Positions 37,901 through 45,001 of a stretch of DNA of 64,000 nt are shown here, in pieces; the first letter of the stretch is position 1; each line of letters begins with the position of its first letter. Both the position numbers and the translations under genes were made by a program. The notes under the pieces are model-generated. The model did no database searches. It was given only the letters and a program-made list of their open reading frames with translations, and was not told the origin of the DNA. The stretch lies in NCBI RefSeq assembly GCF_028023875.1, contig NZ_JAQIPB010000003.1:1-64000 (forward strand). Direction: 5' to 3'. This DNA comes from Xenophilus arseniciresistens. Lineage in GTDB: Bacteria > Pseudomonadota > Gammaproteobacteria > Burkholderiales > Burkholderiaceae_C.

Positions 37901-38547
37901 ACGCCCGAGAACGCACCAGGATCGCGCATCAGCACATAGCAAAAGGGCAGCACCAGCATGAGCAGCCAGATGGGCTGCGTCCACAGCTGCAGGCGGCTGA
38001 TGGCCGAGACCCCGTGCGTGACCAGCGGGATCACGACCACGGCGCAGATGAGGTAGCCCCAGGCGGGCGGAATGCCGAGCGACAGCTCCAGCGCATAGGC
38101 CATCACGGCCGCTTCCAGCGCGAAGAAGATGAAGGTGAAGCTGGCGTAGATCAGCGAAGTGATGGTGGAGCCGATGTAGCCAAAACCCGCGCCGCGCGTG
38201 AGCAGGTCCATGTCCACCCCGTAGCGCGCCGCATAGATGCTGATGGGCAGGCCGGCGCCGAAGATGATCAGGCCCGTGGCCAGGATGGCCCAGAAGGCAT
38301 TGACGAAGCCGTACTGCACCAGCAGCGTGGCGCCCACCGCCTCCAGGATCAGGAAGGAGGCCGCGCCGAAGGCCGTATTGGCCACGCGCCATTCGGACCA
38401 CTTGCGAAAGCGCTGCGGCGTGAAGCGCAGCGCGTAGTCCTCCAGCGTCTCGCGCGCCACCCAGCTGTTGTAGTCGCGGCGCAGCTTGACGATGCGCTGG
38501 GGCGCATCGTCGGCCAGGGGCGAGGGCTGGGGCGGCAGGGTGGACAC
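34927..38547 (-). CDS. Hybrid sensor histidine kinase with N-terminal NCS1 permease-like domain
   Basis: 1,206 residues from GTG 38547, preferred because GGAAGG lies just upstream; ATG 38580 would add 11 residues. Order: NCS1 purine/cytosine-permease-like domain with about 12 membrane segments (about 20-480; RDYNSWVARETLEDYALRF and FGAGLPISIYAARYGVDMDLLTRGAGFGY are typical), a Cys-rich segment (about 496-556), two more membrane helices, a coiled coil, the HisKA domain (ISAISHELRTPLNSILGYAQLM, His near 713), an ATPase domain (NLLGNAIKF, EDSGPGMQ), then a receiver (Asp in IFIDLAMPGIDG near 1012) with an in-frame insertion, and a C-terminal helix region. It may sense a nitrogen compound through the permease module and pass phosphate to the coupled LuxR regulator. 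It is divergent from ureA. Confidence 0.9.
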   Translation of the reverse strand: MSTLPPQPSPLADDAPQRIVKLRRDYNSWVARETLEDYALRFTPQRFRKWSEWRVANTAFGAASFLILEAVGATLLVQYGFVNAFWAILATGLIIFGAGLPISIYAARYGVDMDLLTRGAGFGYIGSTITSLIYASFTFIFFALEAAVMAYALELSLGIPPAWGYLICAVVVIPLVTHGVSAISRLQLWTQPIWLLMLVLPFCYVLMRDPGAFSGVVHYGGDKAGRAGFDWHMFGAGLTVGIALITQMGEQADYLRFMPARTPATRGRWWAGVLAGGPGWVVLGVVKMLAGVLLAWLAISHMVPVERAVDPNQMYLAAYEYVFSDYGWAVAATALFVIISQLKINVTNAYAGSLAWSNFFSRITHSHPGRVVWVLFNTFIAFMLMEMNVFEALGDVLGLYANIAIAWMMAVVADLVVNKPLGLSPRGIEFKRAHLWDINPVGVGAMALASVLSITAHIGVFGPMAQAFSALIALGTAFVTAPLIAWATKGRYYLARGGCEACPSASGMAGGQGLVVRTCVICERDYEGPDMAHCPAYQGHICSLCCTLDARCGDMCKPQASLSAQWSAALRWLLPRRVWPYLDTGLGHFMLLGLVIVPFLAAVFGVLYQQELRAIAETVGRAPQAALRSGFLKAYMALLLVAGIVAWWLVLAHQSRKVAQEESNRQAHLLMREIELHRQTDRELQASRQAADEARQAAEAANQAKSRYISAISHELRTPLNSILGYAQLMGEDASVPPHRQQAVAVIKRGGEHLLSLIEGTLDLAHIEAGKLTLQPRPLHFGDMLRELGHMFELQASEKGLRFAFDAGPGLPEWVRADEKRVRQILINLLGNAIKFTARGQVSLRVAYAREFASIEIEDSGPGMQPEELARIFEPFARAGSAAQAAPGAGLGLTMAKMLTDLMGGELQARSVPGEGSVFRVRLFLPRLHAAPAPPRPAEGASAAPGPAVSARRGYAGRRRHVLVVDNEEADRELLVQLLEPLGFELRTAASGHDALDLLAAGLRPDAIFIDLAMPGIDGWETLRRAGAMWAGAAQRSGDASPGQMRQSRPPPGRPKAAAAPSGGSEDTQCRAWGPHTACAIVSANAFDKRLENDVGIAPEDFFVKPVRHSELLDWLGRRLGLQWLDAAAPAPQAAAPGAAAAAPQPPAQALQPLRAAAELGYLRGVMKELDALALAHPACADWIAARRAQARAFDFEALAALSRVP
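35316..35462. repeat. REP-like GC-rich palindromic insertion inside the receiver-domain coding sequence
   Basis: Between the receiver segments DGWETLRRAGAMW and ACAIVSANAFDK lie about 49 extra codons of low-complexity Arg/Pro/Gly/Ala text. The DNA has palindromic blocks (CCCCCCGAGGGGG, GCGGCCGC, then CGGCCCGGCGGCGGCCG). It keeps the frame. It resembles repeated intergenic GC-rich elements of Comamonadaceae, as I remember them. The borders are approximate. Confidence 0.6.
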
Positions 38548-38564
38548 CCCCTTCCGGGTGCAAC

Positions 38565-38579
38565 TGCCGTGCCACGGCA
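38565..38579. promoter_or_regulatory. Inverted repeat TGCCGTG-C-CACGGCA in the sensor/ureA divergent region
   Basis: A perfect 7-1-7 palindrome, 18 bp upstream of the sensor GTG and 43 bp upstream of the ureA ATG. It could be a binding site serving both directions; if the sensor starts at the upstream ATG it would overlap that start. Confidence 0.35.
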
Positions 38580-38621
38580 CGGGTGTTGCATCAGCAGCGG
38601 GCCATTCAATAATCGTCGCCC

Positions 38622-38924
<303 letters not shown>

Positions 38925-38934
38925 GTGGCCCGCG

Positions 38935-38970
38935 CTTCAAGCACCTCAAGCACCTCAACCACTTCAAGCG
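38935..38970 (+). repeat. Four imperfect 9-bp direct repeats (CTTCAAGCA type)
   Basis: CTTCAAGCA, CCTCAAGCA, CCTCAACCA and CTTCAAGCG follow each other without gaps in the 61-bp spacer between ureA and the small membrane protein gene. The array is not part of a reading frame I believe in. Confidence 0.7.
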
Positions 38971-38985
38971 ACAAGGACTGTTTTC

Positions 38986-39159
38986 ATGCGCACGCTCCGC
39001 AACCCCCTGATCGGCCTCGCATCCCTGGCCGCCGCCCTGCCCGCGCTGGCCCATGAAGGCCATGGCCTCAGCGGCCCCCATTGGCATGCCACCGACGCCG
39101 CGATCTTCATCGCCCTGGCCGTGGCCGTGGGCATCGCCTGGTGGGCGGGCCGCAAATGA
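38986..39159 (+). CDS. Small His-rich membrane/secreted protein inside the urease operon
   Basis: 57 residues from ATG 38986. It starts with a signal-peptide-like segment ([18 protein letters not shown]), then the His-rich stretch [15 protein letters not shown], then one membrane helix ([18 protein letters not shown]) ending in RK. Its stop overlaps the ureB ATG (ATGA), so it is translated as part of the operon. In related operons a HupE/UreJ nickel permease gene often stands at this place, and HupE/UreJ proteins also begin with a His-rich segment after the signal peptide. This could be a shortened relative or a small metal-handling protein; the function is unproven. Confidence 0.65.
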   Translation: MRTLRNPLIGLASLAAALPALAHEGHGLSGPHWHATDAAIFIALAVAVGIAWWAGRK

Positions 39160-39461
39160 TCCCGGGTGAGCTGCTCATCGATGCCGGCGACCACGGGCTG
39201 AACCCGGGCCGCCGCAGCACCACGCTGGTGGTGCGCAATGCTTCGGACCGGCCGATCCAGGTGGGCTCGCACTACCACTTTGCCGAAACCAACGGCGCAC
39301 TCGATTTCGACCGCGATGCCGCACGCGGCATGCGCCTGAACATCGCTTCGGGCACGGCCGTTCGCTTCGAGCCCGGCCAGCAACGCACCGTGGAGCTGGT
39401 GGACTATGCCGGCGATCGCACGGTCTACGGCTTTCGCGCCCTGGTGCAAGGCAAGCTCTGA
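39156..39461 (+). CDS. ureB: Urease subunit beta
   Basis: 101 residues from ATG 39156, which overlaps the preceding stop; this start gives the standard [19 protein letters not shown]. The conserved [43 protein letters not shown] and [12 protein letters not shown] are present. It is the small non-catalytic subunit of the urease trimer. An 81-bp spacer with a perfect palindrome separates it from ureC. Confidence 0.97.
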   Translation: MIPGELLIDAGDHGLNPGRRSTTLVVRNASDRPIQVGSHYHFAETNGALDFDRDAARGMRLNIASGTAVRFEPGQQRTVELVDYAGDRTVYGFRALVQGKL

Positions 39462-39500
39462 ACACTCGACCGCCCTGCACGCACGCCCTCTTGCAGATTC

Positions 39501-39522
39501 ATGCATTGCCCGGCCGGGCAAT
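39501..39522. promoter_or_regulatory. Perfect 22-bp palindrome between ureB and ureC
   Basis: The left arm GCATTGCCCGG is followed directly by its reverse complement CCGGGCAATGC. It ends 20 bp before the ureC ATG. As RNA it would fold with a 9-bp stem and a GGCC loop. It could be a processing or stability hairpin or a protein-binding site; no T-run follows. Confidence 0.6.
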
Positions 39523-39542
39523 GCCGTTGAAGGATTGACCCG

Positions 39543-41261
39543 ATGGCCTCCATCTCTCGCCGCGCCTATGCGGAAATCTTCGGCCCCACCGTGGGCGACC
39601 GCGTGCGCCTGGCCGACACGGGCCTGGTGATCGAGGTCGAGCAGGACTACACCCTGCGCGCCGGCGGCTACGGCGAAGAAGTGAAGTTCGGCGGCGGCAA
39701 GACCATCCGCGACGGCATGGCGCAGAGCCAGCGCACCCGTGCCCAGGGCGCGGTGGACACGGTGCTGACCAACGCACTCATCCTTGATCACTGGGGCATC
39801 GTCAAGGCCGACATCGGCCTCAAGGACGGCCGCATCGCCGCCATCGGCAAGGCCGGCAACCCCGACACCCAACCGGGCGTGGACATCGTCATCGGCCCCG
39901 GCACCGAGATCATCGCGGCCGAAGGCAACATCGTCACGGCCGGCGGCATCGACAGCCACATCCACTTCATCTGCCCGCAGCAGATCGAAGAAGCACTGGC
40001 CAGCGGCGTGACCACCATGCTGGGCGGCGGCACCGGCCCGGCCACCGGCACCTTCGCCACTACCTGCACGCCCGGCCCCTGGCACATCGAGCGCATGCTG
40101 CAGGCGGCCGACGCCTTTCCCATGAACCTGGGCTTTCTGGGCAAGGGCAATGCGAGCCGGCCCGAGGCGCTGCGCGAGCAGATCGATGCCGGCGTGATCG
40201 GCCTGAAGCTGCATGAGGACTGGGGCACCACGCCCTCGGCCATCGACCAGTGCCTGAGCGTGGCGGAGGAAAGCGACACGCAGGTGGCGATCCATTCGGA
40301 CACGCTCAACGAATCGGGCTTCGTCGAAGACACCATCGCCGCCACCAAGGGCCGCAGCCTGTGTGCCTTCCACACCGAGGGCGCGGGAGGCGGCCACGCG
40401 CCCGACATCCTGCGCGTTGTGGGCGAGGCCAACTTCCTGCCTTCCTCCACCAACCCCACCATGCCCTACACGGTGAACACGCTCGACGAACACGTCGACA
40501 TGCTCATGGTGTGCCACCACCTCGACGCCGCCATCGCCGAAGACCTGGCCTTTGCCGAATCGCGCATCCGCAAGGAAACCATTGCGGCCGAAGACATCCT
40601 GCACGACATGGGTGCCATCAGCATGATGAGCAGCGACTCGCAGGCCATGGGCCGCGTGGGCGAGGTCATCATCCGCACCTGGCAGACGGCGCACAAGATG
40701 AAGGCCCAGCGCGGCGCACTGCCCGAAGACAGCGAGCGCAACGACAACTTCCGCGCCAAGCGCTATGTGGCCAAGTACACGATCAACCCCGCCATCTCGC
40801 ACGGCATCAGCCACGAAGTGGGCAGCCTGGAAGTGGGCAAGTGGGCCGACATCGTGATCTGGAAGCCGGCCTTCTTTGGCGTGAAGCCCTTCTGCATCCT
40901 CAAGGGCGGCAGCATCGCGATGGCGGCCATGGGCGATCCGAATGCCAGCATCCCCACGCCCCAGCCCGTGCATTACCGGCCCATGTTCGGCGCCTATGCA
41001 GGCAACAGCGCGCGCAGCTCGCTCACCTTCGTCTCGCAATCGGCACTGGCCGCGGGCGTGAAGGAGCGCTTCGGCCTGGCCAAGACGCTCAGCGCCGTCA
41101 AGGGCATTCGCGGCGTGCGCAAGCAGCATCTGATCCACAACGGCCTCACGCCGGTGATGGAGATCGATCACCAGACCTATGCCGTGCGCGCCGACGGCGT
41201 GCTGCTGACCTGCCAGCCTGCGACGGTGTTGCCGATGGCGCAGCGGTACTTCCTGTTCTGA
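39543..41261 (+). CDS. ureC: Urease subunit alpha (catalytic)
   Basis: 572 residues, full length. The nickel ligands and active site are intact: [14 protein letters not shown] (two His), the Lys that becomes carbamylated in [13 protein letters not shown], His in [28 protein letters not shown], the flap Cys-His in MVCHHLD and the Asp in [12 protein letters not shown]. It ends in the usual [17 protein letters not shown]. The N-terminus [25 protein letters not shown] confirms the ATG. It needs the accessory proteins UreEFG encoded downstream, and UreD. Confidence 0.98.
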   Translation: MASISRRAYAEIFGPTVGDRVRLADTGLVIEVEQDYTLRAGGYGEEVKFGGGKTIRDGMAQSQRTRAQGAVDTVLTNALILDHWGIVKADIGLKDGRIAAIGKAGNPDTQPGVDIVIGPGTEIIAAEGNIVTAGGIDSHIHFICPQQIEEALASGVTTMLGGGTGPATGTFATTCTPGPWHIERMLQAADAFPMNLGFLGKGNASRPEALREQIDAGVIGLKLHEDWGTTPSAIDQCLSVAEESDTQVAIHSDTLNESGFVEDTIAATKGRSLCAFHTEGAGGGHAPDILRVVGEANFLPSSTNPTMPYTVNTLDEHVDMLMVCHHLDAAIAEDLAFAESRIRKETIAAEDILHDMGAISMMSSDSQAMGRVGEVIIRTWQTAHKMKAQRGALPEDSERNDNFRAKRYVAKYTINPAISHGISHEVGSLEVGKWADIVIWKPAFFGVKPFCILKGGSIAMAAMGDPNASIPTPQPVHYRPMFGAYAGNSARSSLTFVSQSALAAGVKERFGLAKTLSAVKGIRGVRKQHLIHNGLTPVMEIDHQTYAVRADGVLLTCQPATVLPMAQRYFLF

Positions 41262-41345
41262 GGTTGCGGCGCCGCGCCCGCCTCTTGACAGGCTGGCTAT
41301 GCTGGAAAAGCCTTTTCAACCCTCGGTTCAGCCGACCCATTTCAC

Positions 41346-41918
41346 ATGCTCACCGCCAACAAACTCATGCCCCAAGGCCAGGGCCTGGCACCGGTGCTCG
41401 TCAAGCGCGCGGCCACCGTCGAACTCGATTGGGACGTGCGTCAGAAAAGCCGCTTCGAGACCACCGATTCGCAGGGGCGCCGCATCGGCGTCTTTCTGCC
41501 GCGCGGCACTGCCGTGCGTGGCGGCGACCTGCTGGTGCTGGAAGACGGCTCGCTGGTGCGCGTGATCGCTGCGCTCCAGACGGTTCTGCGCATCACCCAT
41601 TGCAGCGCCCACGGCACGCCTTTCGACCTGACGCGCGCGGCCTACCACCTGGGCAACCGCCATGTGCCCATCGAACTGCAGAGCGACCACCTCAAGATCG
41701 AGCCCGACCATGTGCTGGCCGACATGCTGCGCGCCATGCACCTGATCGTGAACGAAGTGCAGGAAAGCTTCGAGCCCGAAGGGGGGGCCTATGGCGGCCA
41801 CGTGACGCAGGATGGGCACAGCCATCATGGGCATGACCACTCGCATGCTGAACACACGCATGACCATGGACATGTCCATGGCCCCGGCTGCGGCCACGAT
41901 CACGGACATTCGCATTGA
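41346..41918 (+). CDS. ureE: Urease accessory protein UreE (nickel metallochaperone)
   Basis: 190 residues. The N-terminal domain has the family text [32 protein letters not shown], and the second domain has [27 protein letters not shown] with the metal-binding His. The tail of about 38 residues is very His-rich ([20 protein letters not shown] and more), which binds several nickel ions in this family. It delivers nickel to UreG and the apo-urease. The stop overlaps the ureF start. Confidence 0.96.
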   Translation: MLTANKLMPQGQGLAPVLVKRAATVELDWDVRQKSRFETTDSQGRRIGVFLPRGTAVRGGDLLVLEDGSLVRVIAALQTVLRITHCSAHGTPFDLTRAAYHLGNRHVPIELQSDHLKIEPDHVLADMLRAMHLIVNEVQESFEPEGGAYGGHVTQDGHSHHGHDHSHAEHTHDHGHVHGPGCGHDHGHSH

Positions 41919-42592
41919 ACGCTTTGGCGCCGCAGAGCCTGCTCCAGCTGATCTGGCTGGCTTCTCCGGCGCTGCCGGTGGGTGGCTTCTCCTACTCCGA
42001 GGGCCTGGAAGCCGCGGTCGACAGCGGACGCGTTCATGACGAAGCCTCGGCCGCCCATTGGCTGGTGGAGCAGCTGCATCTGACGCTGGCGCCGGGCGAC
42101 CTGGCCGTGCTGGCTGCTGCGCTGCCCGCCTGGCACGCAGGCGATCAGGCGCGCGTGCGCGTGCTGAACGACTGGGTGCTGAGCACGCGCGAATCGGCCG
42201 AGTTCAGGCTGCAGACCGAACAGATGGGCCGCTCCTTCCTCGAATGGCTCAAGCTGCATCATCCTGACGCGCAGGCCTGCTTTGACGGCCTGGCCACCAC
42301 CTACCCCATTGCCTTCGCCTTTGCTGCCGCACGCAGCGGCGCCGATGCGCGCAGCGCCTGCCTGGCTTTCGCCTTCGGCTGGGCCGAGAACATGACGGCC
42401 GCAGCCGTCAAGGCCGTGCCGCTGGGGCAGAGCGCGGGCCAGCGCATGCTCGCCCGCCTCGCACAGGAAATGCCGGCGGCGGTCGATGACGCCATGGCGC
42501 GCGACGACGACACGCGCCAGGCCTTCTCGCCCATGCTCGCCATTCTGTCGGCGCAGCACGAACATCAATACTCCCGTCTTTTCAGAAGCTGA
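41915..42592 (+). CDS. ureF: Urease accessory protein UreF
   Basis: 225 residues from the TTG at 41915 that overlaps the ureE stop (TTGA); the product then starts [34 protein letters not shown], which matches UreF. The all-helical protein with [25 protein letters not shown] continues to [16 protein letters not shown]. It forms the activation complex with UreD and UreG that loads nickel and CO2 into urease. ureG follows after 4 bp. Confidence 0.95.
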   Translation: MNALAPQSLLQLIWLASPALPVGGFSYSEGLEAAVDSGRVHDEASAAHWLVEQLHLTLAPGDLAVLAAALPAWHAGDQARVRVLNDWVLSTRESAEFRLQTEQMGRSFLEWLKLHHPDAQACFDGLATTYPIAFAFAAARSGADARSACLAFAFGWAENMTAAAVKAVPLGQSAGQRMLARLAQEMPAAVDDAMARDDDTRQAFSPMLAILSAQHEHQYSRLFRS

Positions 42593-42596
42593 CCTC

Positions 42597-43253
42597 ATGA
42601 CCACCGGCGCCGCCCTGCATCACATTCCCCATCGCACCAAGAAGCTCCCGCCGCTGCGCGTGGGCATCGGCGGCCCCGTCGGTTCAGGCAAGACGACGCT
42701 GCTGGAGATGCTCTGCAAGGCGATGCGCGCGCAGTACGACCTGGTCGCGATCACCAACGACATCTACACCAAGGAAGACCAGCGCCTGCTCACCGTGGCC
42801 GGCGCGCTGCCGGCCGAACGCATCATGGGGGTGGAGACCGGCGGCTGCCCTCACACGGCGATCCGCGAGGATGCCTCCATCAACCTGGAAGCCATCGACC
42901 GCATGCTGGCCGACTTTCCTGATGCGGACGTGGTCTTCGTCGAAAGCGGCGGCGACAACCTGGCCGCCACCTTCAGCCCCGAATTGAGCGACCTGACCAT
43001 CTACGTGATCGACGTGGCCGCAGGCGAGAAGATCCCGCGCAAGGGCGGCCCCGGCATCACCAAGAGCGACCTGTTCGTGATCAACAAGACCGACCTCGCA
43101 CCTTACGTGGGTGCCGATTTGGGCGTGATGGAGGCAGACACCAAGCGCATGCGCAAGGACAAGGCGTTTGTGATGACCAATCTGAAGACGCGGGAGGGGC
43201 TTGATGAGGTGGTGAGGTTTATTGAAAACAAAGGGATGCTGACGGTGGTCTGA
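42597..43253 (+). CDS. ureG: Urease accessory GTPase UreG
   Basis: 218 residues from ATG 42597. P-loop [16 protein letters not shown], the conserved [33 protein letters not shown] with the metal-binding Cys-Pro-His, [15 protein letters not shown], and the nucleotide-specificity motif [12 protein letters not shown]. It hydrolyses GTP to drive nickel insertion into urease. Last gene of the operon; a terminator hairpin lies about 40 bp behind it. Confidence 0.97.
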   Translation: MTTGAALHHIPHRTKKLPPLRVGIGGPVGSGKTTLLEMLCKAMRAQYDLVAITNDIYTKEDQRLLTVAGALPAERIMGVETGGCPHTAIREDASINLEAIDRMLADFPDADVVFVESGGDNLAATFSPELSDLTIYVIDVAAGEKIPRKGGPGITKSDLFVINKTDLAPYVGADLGVMEADTKRMRKDKAFVMTNLKTREGLDEVVRFIENKGMLTVV

Positions 43254-43291
43254 AGCGGTCCTTAGCACCACGCTTACTGCACCACAAACAA

Positions 43292-43321
43292 AAAGCCAGC
43301 CGTGTTCCCACGACTGGCTTT
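43292..43321. terminator. Hairpin terminator between convergent ureG and Ig-like lipoprotein genes
   Basis: The stem AAAGCCAGCCGTG pairs with CACGACTGGCTTT across a TTCC loop, with one G-T wobble. On the minus strand it is followed by TTTTTGTTTG, a good Rho-independent tail. The A/T-ended stem may also stop the ureG transcript. Confidence 0.75.
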
Positions 43322-43346
43322 GCGCAGACTGAGTCCCGTCAACAAG

Positions 43347-44933
43347 TCAGGGAGTGGGAGGAGGCGTTATTGCCTCAGGCGTCCACTCCAGCGTCAACGC
43401 GCGGGCCACGGTGTTGCCATTGGGCGAGGTGACGATCACATCGAAACCAGCTGTCGACCCTGCGGCACACGTTGCCTCAGAAATATTCGCAGCCAGATCC
43501 AGACGTGTTCGCTGGCGCGGCACTGCCAATTGATCCAGCACGGTACCACCCGCTTGGACCGTCATCGTCACACCCGGGTTCTTGGAGATAACGGTGACGG
43601 TGCTTTGCGCAGGCGCTGGGAAAGAAGCGTTTGTACCCACATGCAGGGGCAGATTCAGCGGTACGTTGACCTTGCAGTCGCCTGCAAAACGCGTCGTAGC
43701 TACCGCACCACCAGAAGGAGCGTCGTACACATTCACATCACCAATCCGGGGCGCCGTGAACTGAATCGTATCGCTGATTGCCTCGGCATTCGCTCCCACG
43801 CGCGTCGATGCCGTGACTATCACGTACTGGCCATCCAGGGGACGAGGATCTTGCACACTCAGGTCAACAGAGCACTGGCCGTTCGCGGTCACGCAACCAC
43901 CACGCGACGAAGAGCCGACCGCCAGAAAGTCGGAAGTAAAGACCACAGGCACGCCGTCAGCCACGGGGTTGCCTGCCGTGTCCACGATACGTACCGTGAT
44001 GGTGGACTTGTCGCCAGACGTGGCAGAGTCGAGATTGAACTTCGTGGCGGAAAGATCAAAGCCTGCCTGCGTGGCCACTCCCGTGGTGATCAGCAGTTGA
44101 TCGGACTGCGACGAAATATTCCGGCCATCCACCTTCGCAACCACCACAGCCGAGGTGGTGACGTTCTGCGAAGAAACCGTTGTCAGCACCACGCCTTCTG
44201 CATCACTGGTCGCCGTCGGAACATTCAGCGTCACGTACTCGGCAGGGTTCACCGAGAACGACACCTTTGCACCCTTGACCGGCGTGTTGTTGGCATCCAC
44301 CACGCGGAACCGCAGGGTGGCCGATTCGGCACGCCCATTGCCGCCGGACCCTGCCAGCACGATCGACTTGTCAGCCGGGTTGATGTCCAGGAAGCCGATG
44401 GACGATGCGAGGGCCTGAGGGTCTGTCTGGCCCACCGAGGGCGCATTGGAAATTGCGAGGGACTTCTCTGCCGTGACCGTCGTACCGTCCACCAGGGCCG
44501 AACCAACGACTGTGGTCGCGCCAGTGGACGTGGAAGATGCAGCACGCACTTCGATCGTCGCCAGGCCGTTGGCATCGGTCAGCGCCGTTCCGGAAGAAGG
44601 TGCGAAGCTGAGCAGGCCCGATCCTGACTCGGTAAAGGTGACCACCTTCCCCTGCACTGGCACGCCCTTGGCATCAAGCAACGTGAAACGTACCTGACTG
44701 ATTTCAAGCGTGGTCATGGAACTGGTGCTGACACCGTTCACGTTCACGATGGCCATGGCCGCGGTGGGCGCTGCCGGCGTCGTAGGCGTGGCCGGGTTCG
44801 TCGGATTCGTCGGATTCGTGGCAATCGGAATGATGGGCACCGACGGACTGCCACCGCCACCACCACAAGCCACCACTGCTGCCGCAACGAGCGCCATCAG
44901 GCTCGCGCGACCGATTCCCTCCAGATATTTCAT
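43347..44933 (-). CDS. Ig-like (Big_1-type) repeat lipoprotein downstream of pilQ
   Basis: 528 residues from ATG 44933, with GGAGGA 5 nt upstream. Lipoprotein signal peptide (LMALVAAAVVAC), Gly-rich start, then a Thr/Pro/Asn linker (NPTNPTNPATPTTPAAPT). Several ~100-residue Ig-like modules follow with the recurring pattern VxDAxGxPVxGxxVxFS and TDANGLATIEV, as in invasin/intimin-type Big_1 domains. It is 68 bp behind pilQ on the same strand, in the place where aroK often follows. Surface display and a link with pili are inferred from position; the molecule could be an adhesin or pilus-associated protein. Confidence 0.75.
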   Translation of the reverse strand: MKYLEGIGRASLMALVAAAVVACGGGGGSPSVPIIPIATNPTNPTNPATPTTPAAPTAAMAIVNVNGVSTSSMTTLEISQVRFTLLDAKGVPVQGKVVTFTESGSGLLSFAPSSGTALTDANGLATIEVRAASSTSTGATTVVGSALVDGTTVTAEKSLAISNAPSVGQTDPQALASSIGFLDINPADKSIVLAGSGGNGRAESATLRFRVVDANNTPVKGAKVSFSVNPAEYVTLNVPTATSDAEGVVLTTVSSQNVTTSAVVVAKVDGRNISSQSDQLLITTGVATQAGFDLSATKFNLDSATSGDKSTITVRIVDTAGNPVADGVPVVFTSDFLAVGSSSRGGCVTANGQCSVDLSVQDPRPLDGQYVIVTASTRVGANAEAISDTIQFTAPRIGDVNVYDAPSGGAVATTRFAGDCKVNVPLNLPLHVGTNASFPAPAQSTVTVISKNPGVTMTVQAGGTVLDQLAVPRQRTRLDLAANISEATCAAGSTAGFDVIVTSPNGNTVARALTLEWTPEAITPPPTP

Positions 44934-45001
44934 ATCTTCCTCCAAGTAATCTTGACCTGACATGGAAGCGCCGGCCACTGGCCGGCGCACCGTGAACAAT
45001 C

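Noticed and set aside
41262-41345. Promoter before ureE (TTGACA at about 41285)
   Set aside because: The only TATGCT-like element is 7 bp away, far too close; ureE is more simply read through from ureC.
43302-44627. 441-codon plus-strand frame opposite the Ig-like lipoprotein
   Set aside because: The minus-strand frame has a signal peptide, lipobox, repeats and a ribosome site; this one has only Arg/His-rich text.
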